The notes: generated by a model from the letters alone, not told the origin. A stretch of 64,000 bases of DNA from a bacterium (GCA_029009095.1 JAQXJT010000039.1:1-64000); one strand, 5' to 3'; positions 36,788 to 46,004 are shown, counted from the first letter of the stretch. Numbers and translations are program-made.

Positions 36788-37984
36788 TTACCCATGGGGC
36801 TGCTCCCCGTCGATGCGTTCGAGACACTCGGCCCGGAGCGTCACATAGAGGATGTCCCCCTGCCGCTCCGAAGTAAAGTGCAGCCGCGTTACGCTTCCCT
36901 CTCCGCCGATCTCCTCCAGCAGCCAGTTCCGCAGCGTATCCTCCGCCGTCTCCCGCGCCGCCTCCCCGTCCCACTCCGATGCACGGTACTCCCCCGTGGG
37001 CGTCCTCCGGCTCAGCAGAGCCAGCGGCAGGGCAAAGGTGCTTTTCTTCGACAAAACATGGGCAGAGTATATTGTATCACAACCCAACTGTGAAATTCTA
37101 CTGCTTCTTGCAAAAAAGACGCCGCATTTTCCCGCCCGGACGCCCCAGATCCGCCGTCCCGCCTCCCCCTCTTCCCGTACCCGGCACGAAAGCGGCACGG
37201 CGGCGGTCTTTTCGTACCAGGTGCGGGCGGTGATCTCCGCCCGGGCGTGGACCAGTCTCTCCCCGCCCAGCGCGCAGCCCCGCCGGGCGGAGACCAGCAC
37301 CTCCCCCGCCGCCACCGTGTCGCCTTCCCGGCACAGCCTCTCCCCCTCCAGCACCCGGACGGAGGTGATCACGCCGCTTTTCCGGGCCACCACATCCATC
37401 TTCTCTCCCCCGTCGTAGATCTCCGGCCTCTCCTCCGCCCCCCGCACCAGCACCTCCGCCCTGCTGCCGTGGACATTCACCGTCAGGTAGCTCAGCTCCG
37501 GCAGTTCCCGCAACGCCCGGGAGCGGACCATGTCGATGGACAGACCCGGCCAGAAGCTGCCGATGCCCACCCCCGCATCCTCCAGCGCCGAGAGGATCAG
37601 CTGGTCGCTCACCTCCGTGAGATTTTCCGTCACCTCGATCTCCCAGATGAACAGCGAGGAGACAAAGAGCGCCACGGCCACCCCCAGCGCTCCGGCGAAG
37701 AGCGCCCAGCGCTCCCGCCGTCTCCTCCACCAGACCCCCAGCCCGCCCCGGCACAGCAGCGCCGTCTCGCACCCTCCCGCCGCGGCCGACTGCTCCAGCA
37801 GCGTCCGTTGCCAGAGGGGGAAGGCCACGAACAGCGTCAGTTCGTCGCGCCGCTCCGAGCGCAGCAGCGTGACGCCCCGGCGGGCGCACTCATTCAAAAA
37901 GGCCTCGGGCATCACGCCCCGCACCTCGGCCTCCGCCCAGCCCAGCAGGGCGTTGGCAAGGCCGTAGCCCTTCTCCTTACGCAT
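36788..37984 (-). CDS. yqfD: Sporulation protein YqfD
   Basis: 398 aa. A soluble N-terminal part (about 1-88) precedes a single membrane helix (about 95-115, ALFAGALGVAVALFVSSLFIW region) and a long extracytoplasmic domain with GVGIGSFWPGLSIDMVRSRALRELPELSY, the YqfD hallmark. The protein functions in engulfment-stage sporulation and is SigE-dependent in B. subtilis. It overlaps yqfC by 8 nt. Supports an endospore-forming ancestry. Confidence 0.95.
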   Translation of the reverse strand: MRKEKGYGLANALLGWAEAEVRGVMPEAFLNECARRGVTLLRSERRDELTLFVAFPLWQRTLLEQSAAAGGCETALLCRGGLGVWWRRRRERWALFAGALGVAVALFVSSLFIWEIEVTENLTEVSDQLILSALEDAGVGIGSFWPGLSIDMVRSRALRELPELSYLTVNVHGSRAEVLVRGAEERPEIYDGGEKMDVVARKSGVITSVRVLEGERLCREGDTVAAGEVLVSARRGCALGGERLVHARAEITARTWYEKTAAVPLSCRVREEGEAGRRIWGVRAGKCGVFFARSSRISQLGCDTIYSAHVLSKKSTFALPLALLSRRTPTGEYRASEWDGEAARETAEDTLRNWLLEEIGGEGSVTRLHFTSERQGDILYVTLRAECLERIDGEQPHG

Positions 37985-38240
37985 ATTCCACCGCCTGTAT
38001 CCTCCCCGTGATCACCAGCGTCTCCCGGTCCATGGCGCCCAGCCGCAGCTCGCTGCCCATGATCCGCAGTTTCCCCCGCCCGGCGCCGACCTCCACCAAT
38101 GCATCTCCATAGGCCAGCAGCCCCCGGTGGTGCTCCACCATGGCCTGCCTCTGCCCGGTGAGCGTCACCTTCACCACCGGCGACACGCTCTCCTCCGGCA
38201 GCTCCCAGCGCTCCGCCAGATCCCGCACCGACTCACGCAT
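37977..38240 (-). CDS. yqfC: Sporulation protein YqfC
   Basis: 87 aa of the YabP/YqfC family: small beta-rich protein with the closing LVITGRIQAVEYA. GGAGGTG lies before the ATG. It is the first gene of yqfC-yqfD-phoH-ybeY-era. No clear sigma-E promoter could be confirmed in the 73 bp shared with ylbJ. Confidence 0.92.
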   Translation of the reverse strand: MRESVRDLAERWELPEESVSPVVKVTLTGQRQAMVEHHRGLLAYGDALVEVGAGRGKLRIMGSELRLGAMDRETLVITGRIQAVEYA

Positions 38241-38313
38241 TCCCCCGTCACCTCCCGGAAAACTTTATGTTGTCCCCGGATATTTCAGCACTGCCCGTTC
38301 ATAGGGTGGGACC

Positions 38314-39303
38314 ATGAAACGTTTTACTTCCTTACTGATCCCCGCCGCCCTCTTCCTGGCTCTGGCCTGCTGGAACGGCGCGGCGAAGGAGGGGGCTGCG
38401 TGGGGAGCGCAGCTTTTCGCGCAGCTCCTGCTGCCCTCGCTGCTCCCCTTTTTCGTACTCTCCCAGCTGCTCAGCCGTCTGGGCCTTCCCAAGATCCTCG
38501 AGCGGCGCTGCGGCGGGGTCATGGAGCGGTGCTTCGCCCTGCCCGGCTGCGCCGCGGCGGCCCTGGTGCTGGGGCTCTGCGGGGGCTATCCTCTGGGGGC
38601 GGCCACGGCCGCCGCCCTCCGGGAGCGGGGGGAGCTGGAACAGGAGGATGCGGAAAGGCTGCTCTTCTTCTGCGACAACACCGGCCCCTCCTTCGCCGTG
38701 GCGGCCATGGGCGGCGGGGCGCTGGGCAGCGCGGCGGCGGGAGCGCTGCTCTACCTGGTCCACGCCCTCTCCGCGCTGCTGCTGGGGCTGCTCTGCGCCC
38801 GGGGCAAAAGCTGCCCCCGCCGCGTTGCCCCGTCGGGGGAGGCCGCCCCCGTCCCGCCCTTCTCAAAAGCCCTCACCGAGAGCGTGGGGGCGGCGGGCGG
38901 CGCCATGCTGAATGTGGGATTCTTCGTGGTCTTTTTCTCCGCGCTGCTGTCCGTGGGGCGCTCCACGGGACTGCTGCGCGCCGCGGAGAGGCTGCTCTGC
39001 GCCCTCACCGGCTGCCCCGGCGGCAGCGCGCAGACGCTGGTGTGGAGCTTCTTCGAGCTCTCCGGCAGTCTGGGGCTGCTGCGGGAACTGCCCCTCTCTC
39101 CCGCCACCCTCTCCCTGGCCGCTTTCGCCCTTAGCTGGGGCGGGCTCTGCGTCCATTTCCAGAGCGCCGCCGTCACGGCCGGGGCGGGGCTGGCCGGAAA
39201 ATGGCGTCTCCCCGGCAAACTCCTTCAGGGGCTGCTCTCTGCGGGCCTTATGTACATTATGTCAACCATGATCTTCGCTCTGCGGCCTTCTTTTTTCTCT
39301 TGA
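38314..39303 (+). CDS. ylbJ: Sporulation integral membrane protein YlbJ
   Basis: 329 aa, highly hydrophobic with about eight helices. It has LPSLLPFFVLSQLL, the GGYPLGA loop and the FCDNTGPSF motif (FCNNPGP in most relatives), which define YlbJ/SpoVV-like transporters implicated in moving dipicolinate during sporulation. The second half is a diverged repeat of the first. GGGTGGG is 3 nt before the ATG. A dif-like motif falls in the last 50 bp of the gene. Confidence 0.93.
   Translation: MKRFTSLLIPAALFLALACWNGAAKEGAAWGAQLFAQLLLPSLLPFFVLSQLLSRLGLPKILERRCGGVMERCFALPGCAAAALVLGLCGGYPLGAATAAALRERGELEQEDAERLLFFCDNTGPSFAVAAMGGGALGSAAAGALLYLVHALSALLLGLLCARGKSCPRRVAPSGEAAPVPPFSKALTESVGAAGGAMLNVGFFVVFFSALLSVGRSTGLLRAAERLLCALTGCPGGSAQTLVWSFFELSGSLGLLRELPLSPATLSLAAFALSWGGLCVHFQSAAVTAGAGLAGKWRLPGKLLQGLLSAGLMYIMSTMIFALRPSFFS
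39257..39266 (+). repeat. dif-like XerD-arm motif, site 6
   Basis: TTATGTCAAC preceded by TACA, in the 3' end of ylbJ (encodes Ile-Met-Ser-Thr). Confidence 0.6.
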
Positions 39304-39328
39304 CGGCGCTATCCTTTCGATATAGAAT
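39300..39328 (+). promoter_or_regulatory. Promoter of the xpaC-telA operon
   Basis: TTGACG, a 17-bp spacer, then TAGAAT. It overlaps the ylbJ stop codon and predicts a transcript start near 39335, so translation must begin downstream. Confidence 0.75.
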
Positions 39329-39361
39329 ATAGTAATGAATAATGTAAAGGAGCGTTGTGAC

Positions 39362-40123
39362 TTGCGCAGAAGAAAAAGGCCCGTGGGGCCGATCTATACC
39401 TTTTTGCTGATCTATCTGGCATACGCCCTCTTCCTTCCTCTGCTGCGTTTGAGCACGGTGCTCATCGGGCTGGGGCTCTCCACGGCGGCGGCCCTCGGCG
39501 TGGCGGCGATGCTGAAAAGGAAGCTCCGGGAAGTGGAGGAGGCGCCCATCTTCACCGCTTTCACCGAGGAGAGCGCCAAAGAGGCGGCCAAAGAGGACAA
39601 AGAGGGCGGAGAGAAGAAGGAGACACACTACTCTCCCCAGGTCAACGCCATCATTGACGAGGGGCGGCTGGCCATGAAGGAGATGGGGCGGCTCTACGCC
39701 AGCATCCGCAACGAGAACGTCCGGAAGAAGATCAACGAGATCATGGCCGTCTCCGACAAGATCGTCCGGGACGCCATCGAGGACGAGAGCGACGTGCCCC
39801 AGATCCGCAAGTTCCTCGATTACTACCTGCCCACCACCATCAAGCTCCTCAACGCCTACGACCGCATGGACGAGCTGGACTTTGAGGGGGAGAACATCTC
39901 CGGCAGCAAGCAGAACATCGAAGAGATGCTGGACACCACCATCGAGGCCTACAAGCGGCAGTTGGACGCCCTCTTCCGCAATCAGGCCATGGACATCGAC
40001 GCGGAGATCCGCGCCATGAACAGCATGATGGCCCAGGAGGGCATCGGCGGCAAGGGCACGCTGGACTGGAACACATTCAAGAAAGAATACGACAAACAGA
40101 AAGGAACCGTGCAAAATGGCTGA
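39362..40123 (+). CDS. xpaC: XpaC family protein
   Basis: 253 aa of the XpaC family (named for 5-bromo-4-chloroindolyl phosphate hydrolysis in B. subtilis; function unclear). Two N-terminal hydrophobic segments (about 8-45), then a charged helical domain with NVRKKINEIMAVSDKIVRDAI and a conserved YYLPTTIKLL. The TTG at 39362 is favoured: AAAGGAG is 9 nt upstream, whereas the ATG at 39335 coincides with the predicted transcription start. It overlaps telA by 8 nt; the xpaC-telA pair is conserved. Confidence 0.88.
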   Translation: MRRRKRPVGPIYTFLLIYLAYALFLPLLRLSTVLIGLGLSTAAALGVAAMLKRKLREVEEAPIFTAFTEESAKEAAKEDKEGGEKKETHYSPQVNAIIDEGRLAMKEMGRLYASIRNENVRKKINEIMAVSDKIVRDAIEDESDVPQIRKFLDYYLPTTIKLLNAYDRMDELDFEGENISGSKQNIEEMLDTTIEAYKRQLDALFRNQAMDIDAEIRAMNSMMAQEGIGGKGTLDWNTFKKEYDKQKGTVQNG

Positions 40124-41282
40124 GAACGAGTACGTCCCCACTTTGACCCTGCACCCCACCGCCACGGAGAGCGCCATGCAGGAAGCCCCTGCCGCTCCCG
40201 GCGCCCCGGCCCCCGCCGCCCAGGAAGCCGAAGCTCCGAAGGACCGGCTGAACATTGACAGCCTTTCCCCCGCGGAGCAGGCCGCCGTGCGGGAGTTCTC
40301 CCGGCAGATCGACGTGACCGACACCAATCTGGTGCTCGCCTACGGCGCCGGAGCCCAGAAGAACATCTCCGACTTTTCCGGTCAGGCCCTCAACAACGTC
40401 CGCACCAAGGACATGGGCGAGGTAGGCGACATGCTGGCCAGCCTGGTCACGGAGCTGAAGGGACTGGAGTTTGAGGAGAAGGAGAAGAAGGGCTTTCTGG
40501 GCTTTTTCAAGAAAGCCGAGAACACCCTGGCGGAGACCAAGGCCAAGTTCGACAAGGCCGAGGTGAACGTGGATAAGATCGTGGGCGAGCTGCAAAAGCA
40601 CCAGGTGGTGCTCAGCAAGGACATCGCGGCCATGGATCAGATGTTTGAGCTCAATCAGGCCTATTTCAAGGAACTGACCATGTATATCATCGCCGGCAAG
40701 CTGCGTTTGCAGGAGCTGCGGGACACGGAGCTGGCGGAGATTCGCGCCAAAGCGGAGAAGTCCGGGCTGCCCGAGGACGCCCAGGCCGCCAACGACTACG
40801 CCGAGCTTCTGGGCCGCTTTGAGAAGAAGCTGCACGATCTGGAGCTGACGCGCACCATCTCCATGCAGATGTCCCCCCAGATCCGCATGATCCAGAACAA
40901 CGACCTGCTCATGAACGAGAAGATCCAGACCGCCATCATGAACACCATCCCCCTCTGGAAGAGCCAGATGGTGCTCTCGCTGAGCATGTACCACTCCAAG
41001 CAGGCCATGGAGGCCTCCTCCTCCGTGACAGACATCACCAACAAGCTGCTGATGAAGAACGCCGAGGATCTCCACCAGGGCAGCGTGGAGATCGCCCGGG
41101 AGGCGGAGAAGGGCATCGTGGAGCTGGAGACGCTGCGCAAGACCAACGAGCATCTGATCAGCACGCTGGAGGAAGTCCGGCAAATTCAGGACGAGGGCCG
41201 CACCCGCCGCCGCAACGCGGAGGCGGAGCTGAGCGCCATCGAATCGGAGCTGCGCCAGAAGCTCCTGGACATGAAGGGTTGA
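40116..41282 (+). CDS. telA: TelA-like toxic anion resistance protein
   Basis: 388 aa, largely alpha-helical with an N-terminal Ala/Pro-rich disordered stretch (about 15-35). Contains the family blocks ISDFSGQALNNVRTKDMGEVGDML and KKGFLGFFKKAEN. The family was named for tellurite resistance (TelA/KlaA), but the role in Firmicutes is probably membrane or envelope related. AAAGGA precedes the ATG. Coupled to xpaC upstream and the LemA-like gene downstream (TGATG). Confidence 0.92.
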   Translation: MAENEYVPTLTLHPTATESAMQEAPAAPGAPAPAAQEAEAPKDRLNIDSLSPAEQAAVREFSRQIDVTDTNLVLAYGAGAQKNISDFSGQALNNVRTKDMGEVGDMLASLVTELKGLEFEEKEKKGFLGFFKKAENTLAETKAKFDKAEVNVDKIVGELQKHQVVLSKDIAAMDQMFELNQAYFKELTMYIIAGKLRLQELRDTELAEIRAKAEKSGLPEDAQAANDYAELLGRFEKKLHDLELTRTISMQMSPQIRMIQNNDLLMNEKIQTAIMNTIPLWKSQMVLSLSMYHSKQAMEASSSVTDITNKLLMKNAEDLHQGSVEIAREAEKGIVELETLRKTNEHLISTLEEVRQIQDEGRTRRRNAEAELSAIESELRQKLLDMKG

Positions 41283-41833
41283 TGGGTTTGAAATTCCTGA
41301 AAGATCAAAGGACCGCCGTTATCCTCACGGTGCTCTCCGTTCTTGCGATCACCGTGGGAAATGTGAACTACCATCTGGATCGGCGCGCCGCGGCGGCCGC
41401 GGCGGCCTGGGAGGAACGCCAGGGCGCCCGGGCCCAGTTGAAAGGCCGCTGCTCCTACGCCTCCCAGCTCTACGGCCTGTGCCGGAGCCACGACGAACTC
41501 TCCGCCCAGTGCGAGGCGCTGCGCCGCGACTATAACCTCCTCTATGAGAGCATGGAGCAGGGGGACAGGGCGGCCATGGCGGAGGCCAACGCCGCCCTCA
41601 CCGTCAGCGCCCGGGCGGCGGGAGACGCTTTTCTCGCCCTCCCCGGGGTGGAGCAGGGCGACCGGGACTACGCCGAGCGCTATCTGAGCTACATGGACAA
41701 CGCCGCGAGGCTTTTGCAGGACAGCAGATACAACGCTCTCTGCGCGGATTACGCCCGGCTCTGTGAGGAGCCCTGGCTTCGGGCGCTGAGCGCGCTGATC
41801 TTCGTGGACGCGCCGCTGAGCGTGGGCGCGTAA
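41282..41833 (+). CDS. LemA-like membrane protein (divergent)
   Basis: 183 aa with one N-terminal helix (about 9-25) and a helical bundle rich in Ala/Arg. The sequence is too diverged for certain family placement. Its size, topology and position immediately before a TPM-domain gene match the widespread LemA-TPM (YgcG) pairs. It starts at an ATG overlapping the telA stop by 1 nt. Function unknown. Confidence 0.7.
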   Translation: MGLKFLKDQRTAVILTVLSVLAITVGNVNYHLDRRAAAAAAAWEERQGARAQLKGRCSYASQLYGLCRSHDELSAQCEALRRDYNLLYESMEQGDRAAMAEANAALTVSARAAGDAFLALPGVEQGDRDYAERYLSYMDNAARLLQDSRYNALCADYARLCEEPWLRALSALIFVDAPLSVGA

Positions 41834-41852
41834 AAGGAAAAAGGAGCCGCCC

Positions 41853-42800
41853 ATGAAAAAACGACTTGCCCTTCTCCTGGCCCTGCTTCTCTCCCTGGCC
41901 CTGCCCCTGCCGGCCGCCGCGCTGGTGGACAAGAGCGGGAGCTACTACGTCTGCGACGACGCCGGCGTGCTCGGCGGGCAACTGGAGGATCACATTGTGG
42001 AGGCCAACGGCGCGCTGGAGCACTACTGTCAGGGCGCGCAGATCGTGGTGGTCTCCGTGGCCTACACCGACGGGCTCTACGCCGACGAATACGCCTACAC
42101 CCTGATGAACGACTGGGGCGTAGGCGACGGGGAGAAAAACAACGGTATGCTCCTCCTCTTTGCCACCCGGGAAAACCGGGCGTGGCTGGCCGTGGGCGAC
42201 GGCATCTTCGGCAGCTTTGACGAGGATACCGCCTCCCGTTACCTGGAGGACTACTTCTGGGACGGATACGACGCGGGGGAGTATGAGAGCGCCGTGGAGG
42301 GTCTCTTCAACGCCTTGCTGGGCTGGTACGAGGGCTACTACGGGGTGTCCCTCACCGGACAGGAGAGCGCCGCCCCCATGCAGCAGCCCGCTCCCGTCCA
42401 GCCCTCCGCCCAGCCGAACAGCGGCGGGGGAGGCGGAGGCACTGTCCTGCTGTTCCTTCTTTGTGCGCTGATCCTCTTCTCCCTGCTGCGTACCCGGCGC
42501 CGCTGGGGGCACTGGGGCGTGTGGCCCTTCTACTGTTTCTCCCCCTGGTGGCGCGCGGCCCGGGCCAGCTATGTCCGCCCGATTGTCGCTCCCCGTCCGA
42601 CCCAGCCCCGACCCCGCCGGGACGATTGGGACGACCGGGACGATCACGATCACCGCGGCGGCTTCGGCGGCAGCGGTCGTGGCGGCAGCGGCTTCGGCGG
42701 AGGAAGCAGCTTTGGCGGCCGCAGCGGCGGCTTCGGGGGCTTTGGCGGCATCGGCCGCGGCGGCGGAGGACACTCCGGCGGCGGAAGCGGGCGGCGCTGA
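41853..42800 (+). CDS. TPM domain-containing membrane protein (YgcG-like)
   Basis: 315 aa. A signal peptide (residues 1 to about 24, cleaved after AAA) precedes an extracytoplasmic TPM phosphatase-like domain (about 28-165) with the WGVGDGEKNNGMLLLFA motif. Then come a Pro/Gln linker, a transmembrane helix (about 196-212), and a Gly/Ser/Phe-rich tail (about 265-315). Gly-rich tails are typical of this group. AAGGAG precedes the ATG. Terminator follows at 42846. Confidence 0.9.
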   Translation: MKKRLALLLALLLSLALPLPAAALVDKSGSYYVCDDAGVLGGQLEDHIVEANGALEHYCQGAQIVVVSVAYTDGLYADEYAYTLMNDWGVGDGEKNNGMLLLFATRENRAWLAVGDGIFGSFDEDTASRYLEDYFWDGYDAGEYESAVEGLFNALLGWYEGYYGVSLTGQESAAPMQQPAPVQPSAQPNSGGGGGGTVLLFLLCALILFSLLRTRRRWGHWGVWPFYCFSPWWRAARASYVRPIVAPRPTQPRPRRDDWDDRDDHDHRGGFGGSGRGGSGFGGGSSFGGRSGGFGGFGGIGRGGGGHSGGGSGRR

Positions 42801-42845
42801 ACCTTTCTGCCGCCCAGACGGCAGGACGCATATCACGCATACTTC

Positions 42846-42882
42846 GGGTGGGGTGGCTCCCCGGGCTTACCCCGCCCTTTTT
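42846..42882 (+). terminator. Terminator of the xpaC-telA-LemA-TPM operon
   Basis: GGGtGGGGT / ACCCCgCCC stem followed by TTTTT. Confidence 0.7.
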
Positions 42883-42917
42883 CACGGAAAAATCCAAGGT
42901 ACAGGAGTTATTGAGAT

Positions 42918-43394
42918 ATGTCCATTGAAACAGGCCGCGCCTTTTTCCGCGCCAGGGGCATGGAGGAGCGGGTGATCGAGTTCACCGTGTCCTCCGCCAC
43001 CGTGGAACTGGCCGCGCAGGCGCTGGGCGTGGAGGGGGCGCGGATCGCCAAGACCCTCTCTTTCCAGAACAGGGCGGGCGACGGGTGCATCCTCGTTCTG
43101 GCCGCCGGCGACGCCCGGATCGACAACCACAAATTCAAGGAGAAGTTCGGCTGCAAGGCCAAGATGCTCTCCGGAGACGAGGTGCCGGCGCTGGTGGGCC
43201 ACCCGGTGGGCGGCGTCTGCCCCTTTGGCTGCCGGGAGGGCATCCCCGTGTATCTGGACGAGTCCCTGCGGCGCTTTACCACCGTCTTTCCCGCCGTGGG
43301 CAGCCCCTCCAGCGCCATCGAGCTGACGCTGGACGAGCTTTGGGACTGCTCCGGGGCACTGGAATGGGTGGATGTGTGCCGGCTGCCGGAATAG
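42918..43394 (+). CDS. ybaK-like: YbaK/EbsC-type aminoacyl-tRNA deacylase family protein
   Basis: 158 aa. It has the conserved Lys in ARIAKTLSF and the GHPVGGVCPFG signature of YbaK/ProX-type trans-editing domains, which hydrolyse mischarged tRNA (for example Cys- or Ala-tRNAPro). The ATG has AGGAG 10 nt upstream. Precise tRNA specificity cannot be read. Confidence 0.92.
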   Translation: MSIETGRAFFRARGMEERVIEFTVSSATVELAAQALGVEGARIAKTLSFQNRAGDGCILVLAAGDARIDNHKFKEKFGCKAKMLSGDEVPALVGHPVGGVCPFGCREGIPVYLDESLRRFTTVFPAVGSPSSAIELTLDELWDCSGALEWVDVCRLPE

Positions 43395-43403
43395 GTGAGA
43401 GCC

Positions 43404-44606
43404 ATGTCCAAACTCCTGCTCCATTTCGCCAAGGGCCTCTGCCTTCTGCTGCTGCTGGCCATCGCCTTCAACGCGGCGGTGGTGCTGCTGGACGCCCGGG
43501 CGGCCACGGAGATGCTCGCCCACAGCGACACCGCCTCTCCCCCGCCCACGCCCCTGCCCACGCCGGAGCCCACCCCCGAACCTACCCCGGAGCCCACCCC
43601 CGAGCCTACTCCGGAGCCCACGCCCGAACCCACCCCGGAGCCCACGCCCCAGGTGTTCACCGTGTCCATGGTGGGCGACTGCACCCTTGCCAGCTACCCG
43701 GAGATCCGCAACCTGCCCAATTCCTTTGAAAACACCATCGGCACGGACTGGGAGCGGCCCTTCGCCAACACGGCGGAGATCTTCCGCGGCGACGATTTTA
43801 CCATCACCAATCTGGAGTGCACCCTCTCGGACACCCAGGGCTGGTCGGGGAGCACTTTCTCCTTTCTGGCCCCCGCCGCCGCCGTGGAAATCCTCCGAAG
43901 CGGCAGCGTGGAGTATGTGACCACCGCCAACAACCACGCCAGGGACTTCGGGAATGATCGGTATAACGACACCGCCGCCATCCTCGACGAGGCGGGCATC
44001 GGCCACAGCGGCGACGGAGAGTACAGTCTCTTCACCACGGACAGCGGTGTGAAGGTGGGCGTGTACAGCGTATTCAACTACTACGCCCCCGCCGTGGACA
44101 ACATGGGCGAGAGCATCGCCGCGCTGCGCCGGGATGGCGCGGAGGTGGTCATTGTGGCCGCCCACTGGGGTCTGGAGGGCACCTACTACCAGACGGGCGA
44201 CCAGACAAGGGTGGGCCGCGCCGCCATCGACGCGGGGGCGGACATCGTTTTCGGCTCCCACCCCCACCGTCTCCAGCCCATGGAAGTCTACAACAACGGC
44301 ATCATCTTCTACAGCATGGGCAACTGGGTCTTTGGGGGCAACACCAACCCCGAGGACAAGGACAGCGCCATCGCCCAGGTCCGCTTCCAGCGGGACGGCG
44401 ACGGGGTGCTGCGGCTGCTGGACTATACGCTCATCCCCTGCTCCATCAGCAGCCTCCCGGACGTCAACGACTACTGCCCCACCCCCTATGAGGAGGGCAG
44501 CGAGGAATACCGCCGCGCCTACGCCAAGATCAGCGGCCAGTACGACGGCCCCAACAGCAACATCGACTATTCCTTTATGCATCAGAATGAGGAGGGCAAT
44601 CCATGA
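43404..44606 (+). CDS. capA-like: CapA family polyglutamate-biosynthesis-like protein
   Basis: 400 aa. One N-terminal helix (about 9-28) is followed by an extracytoplasmic spacer of repeated Thr-Pro-Glu-Pro units (about 45-80), then a calcineurin-like metallophosphoesterase domain of the CapA/PgsA type: MVGDCTLA, NLECTLS, TTANNHARDFG, AHWGLEG and GSHPHRLQPMEVYNNG. The spacer should lift the domain into or through the wall. The ATG at 43404 is chosen (GGTGAGAG upstream); a GTG 9 nt earlier is possible. It overlaps the YkuD gene by 4 nt. No capBC genes are present, so capsule synthesis is not implied. Confidence 0.88.
   Translation: MSKLLLHFAKGLCLLLLLAIAFNAAVVLLDARAATEMLAHSDTASPPPTPLPTPEPTPEPTPEPTPEPTPEPTPEPTPEPTPQVFTVSMVGDCTLASYPEIRNLPNSFENTIGTDWERPFANTAEIFRGDDFTITNLECTLSDTQGWSGSTFSFLAPAAAVEILRSGSVEYVTTANNHARDFGNDRYNDTAAILDEAGIGHSGDGEYSLFTTDSGVKVGVYSVFNYYAPAVDNMGESIAALRRDGAEVVIVAAHWGLEGTYYQTGDQTRVGRAAIDAGADIVFGSHPHRLQPMEVYNNGIIFYSMGNWVFGGNTNPEDKDSAIAQVRFQRDGDGVLRLLDYTLIPCSISSLPDVNDYCPTPYEEGSEEYRRAYAKISGQYDGPNSNIDYSFMHQNEEGNP
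43552..43646 (+). repeat. Tandem 12-bp coding repeat (TPEP)
   Basis: Direct repeats of a 12-bp unit close to CCGGAGCCCACC, encoding the Thr-Pro-Glu-Pro spacer. Near-identical copies may vary in number between strains by slippage. Confidence 0.85.
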
Positions 44607-45997
44607 GCGAAAAAGTAACGGCGCCAAGGGAAAAAAAGGGCTGGATGTGGTTTTTCCTCTCCGTGCTCGTCTGCGTTGCCGCGGCGGCGTTCTGCATCCG
44701 CCTTTTCTACGGCGACCGCTTTCCCACCGGCTCCCGGCTGGGCGGGCTGCTCTGCGGCGGCATGAAAACGGAGGACGTGTCGCTGCTGCTGGCGGAGACC
44801 GTGGAAAAAAAGACCGTCATCCTCTCCGGCGGAGAGGGTGAGGAGATCTGCACGCTGCCCCTTTCCGAGGCCGTGGGGACGGCGGACTACGCCGCGCTGG
44901 CCGCCGCCGCGCTGAAGTCCTCCTCCGGGCCGGACTATCCCCTCTCCTTCGCCGTGGAGAGTGAGACGCTCCTTCCGCTGCTGGAAGAGCGGCTCTTCGG
45001 CGGGGACTATGTGGAACAGCAGCCCCGGGACGCGGAGATCGTGCTGGATGAAGACGGGGCGCATATCGTCCCGGAGGAGCCGGGCAACCTCTACCTCCCG
45101 GAGGCGTTTGCCGCCGCCCTCTCCCAGGCTCTGGCCGCCGGGGTCGATCTGAGCGGGGACGCCATCCGCGTGACGGTGCCCAACGAGCGCACCATGCCCG
45201 CCCTGCTCTCCGATGACCCCCTGCTGCGCAAGCAGTTGGCGGACATCCAGCGCTGGACGGACAAGAGTGTGGACATCTTCTTCCTGCCGGGGCTGGAGCA
45301 CACCCTCACCCCCGGGGAGATCGCCGCCATGCTGGACATCGACTGCCATGACAGGGGCGCCGATGTGGCCGTGAACGAGGAGAAGTTCCGCGCGGAGATG
45401 GACAGGCTCATTGAGGAGCTGGGGGCAGACGGCCCCATGGCCAAGTACGGCCGCTGCGCCGGGACGAGACAGTATCTCTACCTCCCTGCGGAGGACACGG
45501 GCTTCCCCCTGGACAGGGAAGCGCTCTACGAAGCAGTGCTCGCCGCGCTGCGGGGCGAGGGCGGCAGCGTGGAGGCCGGCTATGACTACACCGCCTGGCT
45601 CCGCGCCCGCTACGGCTGGATGGGCGATCTCCACGACTGTCTGGAGATCAGCATCGACAATCAGTATATCTGGTTTTACCGGAACGGGCTGCTCCTCACC
45701 GAGTGCCCCGTGGTCACCGGCGATCTGGCCACCAACTCCATCACCCGCAAGGGCATTTTCCAGATCTACGGCATGGTGACCGACACCAACCTCAAAGGCC
45801 CCACCTGGGACGACCATGTGGACTACTGGATGCCCTTCGACGGGGACATCGGTATCCATGACTCCTCCTGGCGGGACGAGTACGGCGGAGATATCTACCG
45901 GGAGAACGGCTCCCACGGCTGTGTCAACACCCCGCTGGAATCCATGGGGATCATTTACGACAACTCCTTCTACGGATTGTTGGTGATCGTGCGATAA
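44603..45997 (+). CDS. L,D-transpeptidase (YkuD) with peptidoglycan-binding-like domains
   Basis: 464 aa. A single membrane helix (about 15-33) anchors two PG-binding-like (PF12229-type) segments (about 80-330), then a YkuD catalytic domain whose active site HDSSW and SHGCVN (nucleophile Cys near 440) is intact. It forms 3-3 cross-links or attaches proteins to the wall. Coupled with the CapA-like gene (ATGA overlap), suggesting joint envelope function. Ends in a strong terminator. Confidence 0.92.
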   Translation: MSEKVTAPREKKGWMWFFLSVLVCVAAAAFCIRLFYGDRFPTGSRLGGLLCGGMKTEDVSLLLAETVEKKTVILSGGEGEEICTLPLSEAVGTADYAALAAAALKSSSGPDYPLSFAVESETLLPLLEERLFGGDYVEQQPRDAEIVLDEDGAHIVPEEPGNLYLPEAFAAALSQALAAGVDLSGDAIRVTVPNERTMPALLSDDPLLRKQLADIQRWTDKSVDIFFLPGLEHTLTPGEIAAMLDIDCHDRGADVAVNEEKFRAEMDRLIEELGADGPMAKYGRCAGTRQYLYLPAEDTGFPLDREALYEAVLAALRGEGGSVEAGYDYTAWLRARYGWMGDLHDCLEISIDNQYIWFYRNGLLLTECPVVTGDLATNSITRKGIFQIYGMVTDTNLKGPTWDDHVDYWMPFDGDIGIHDSSWRDEYGGDIYRENGSHGCVNTPLESMGIIYDNSFYGLLVIVR

Positions 45998-46004
45998 GCG
46001 GAAA

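Noticed and set aside
43552..43646. Tandem repeats considered as a CRISPR array
   Set aside because: Units are 12 bp, contiguous, in frame and encode TPEP. There are no spacers.
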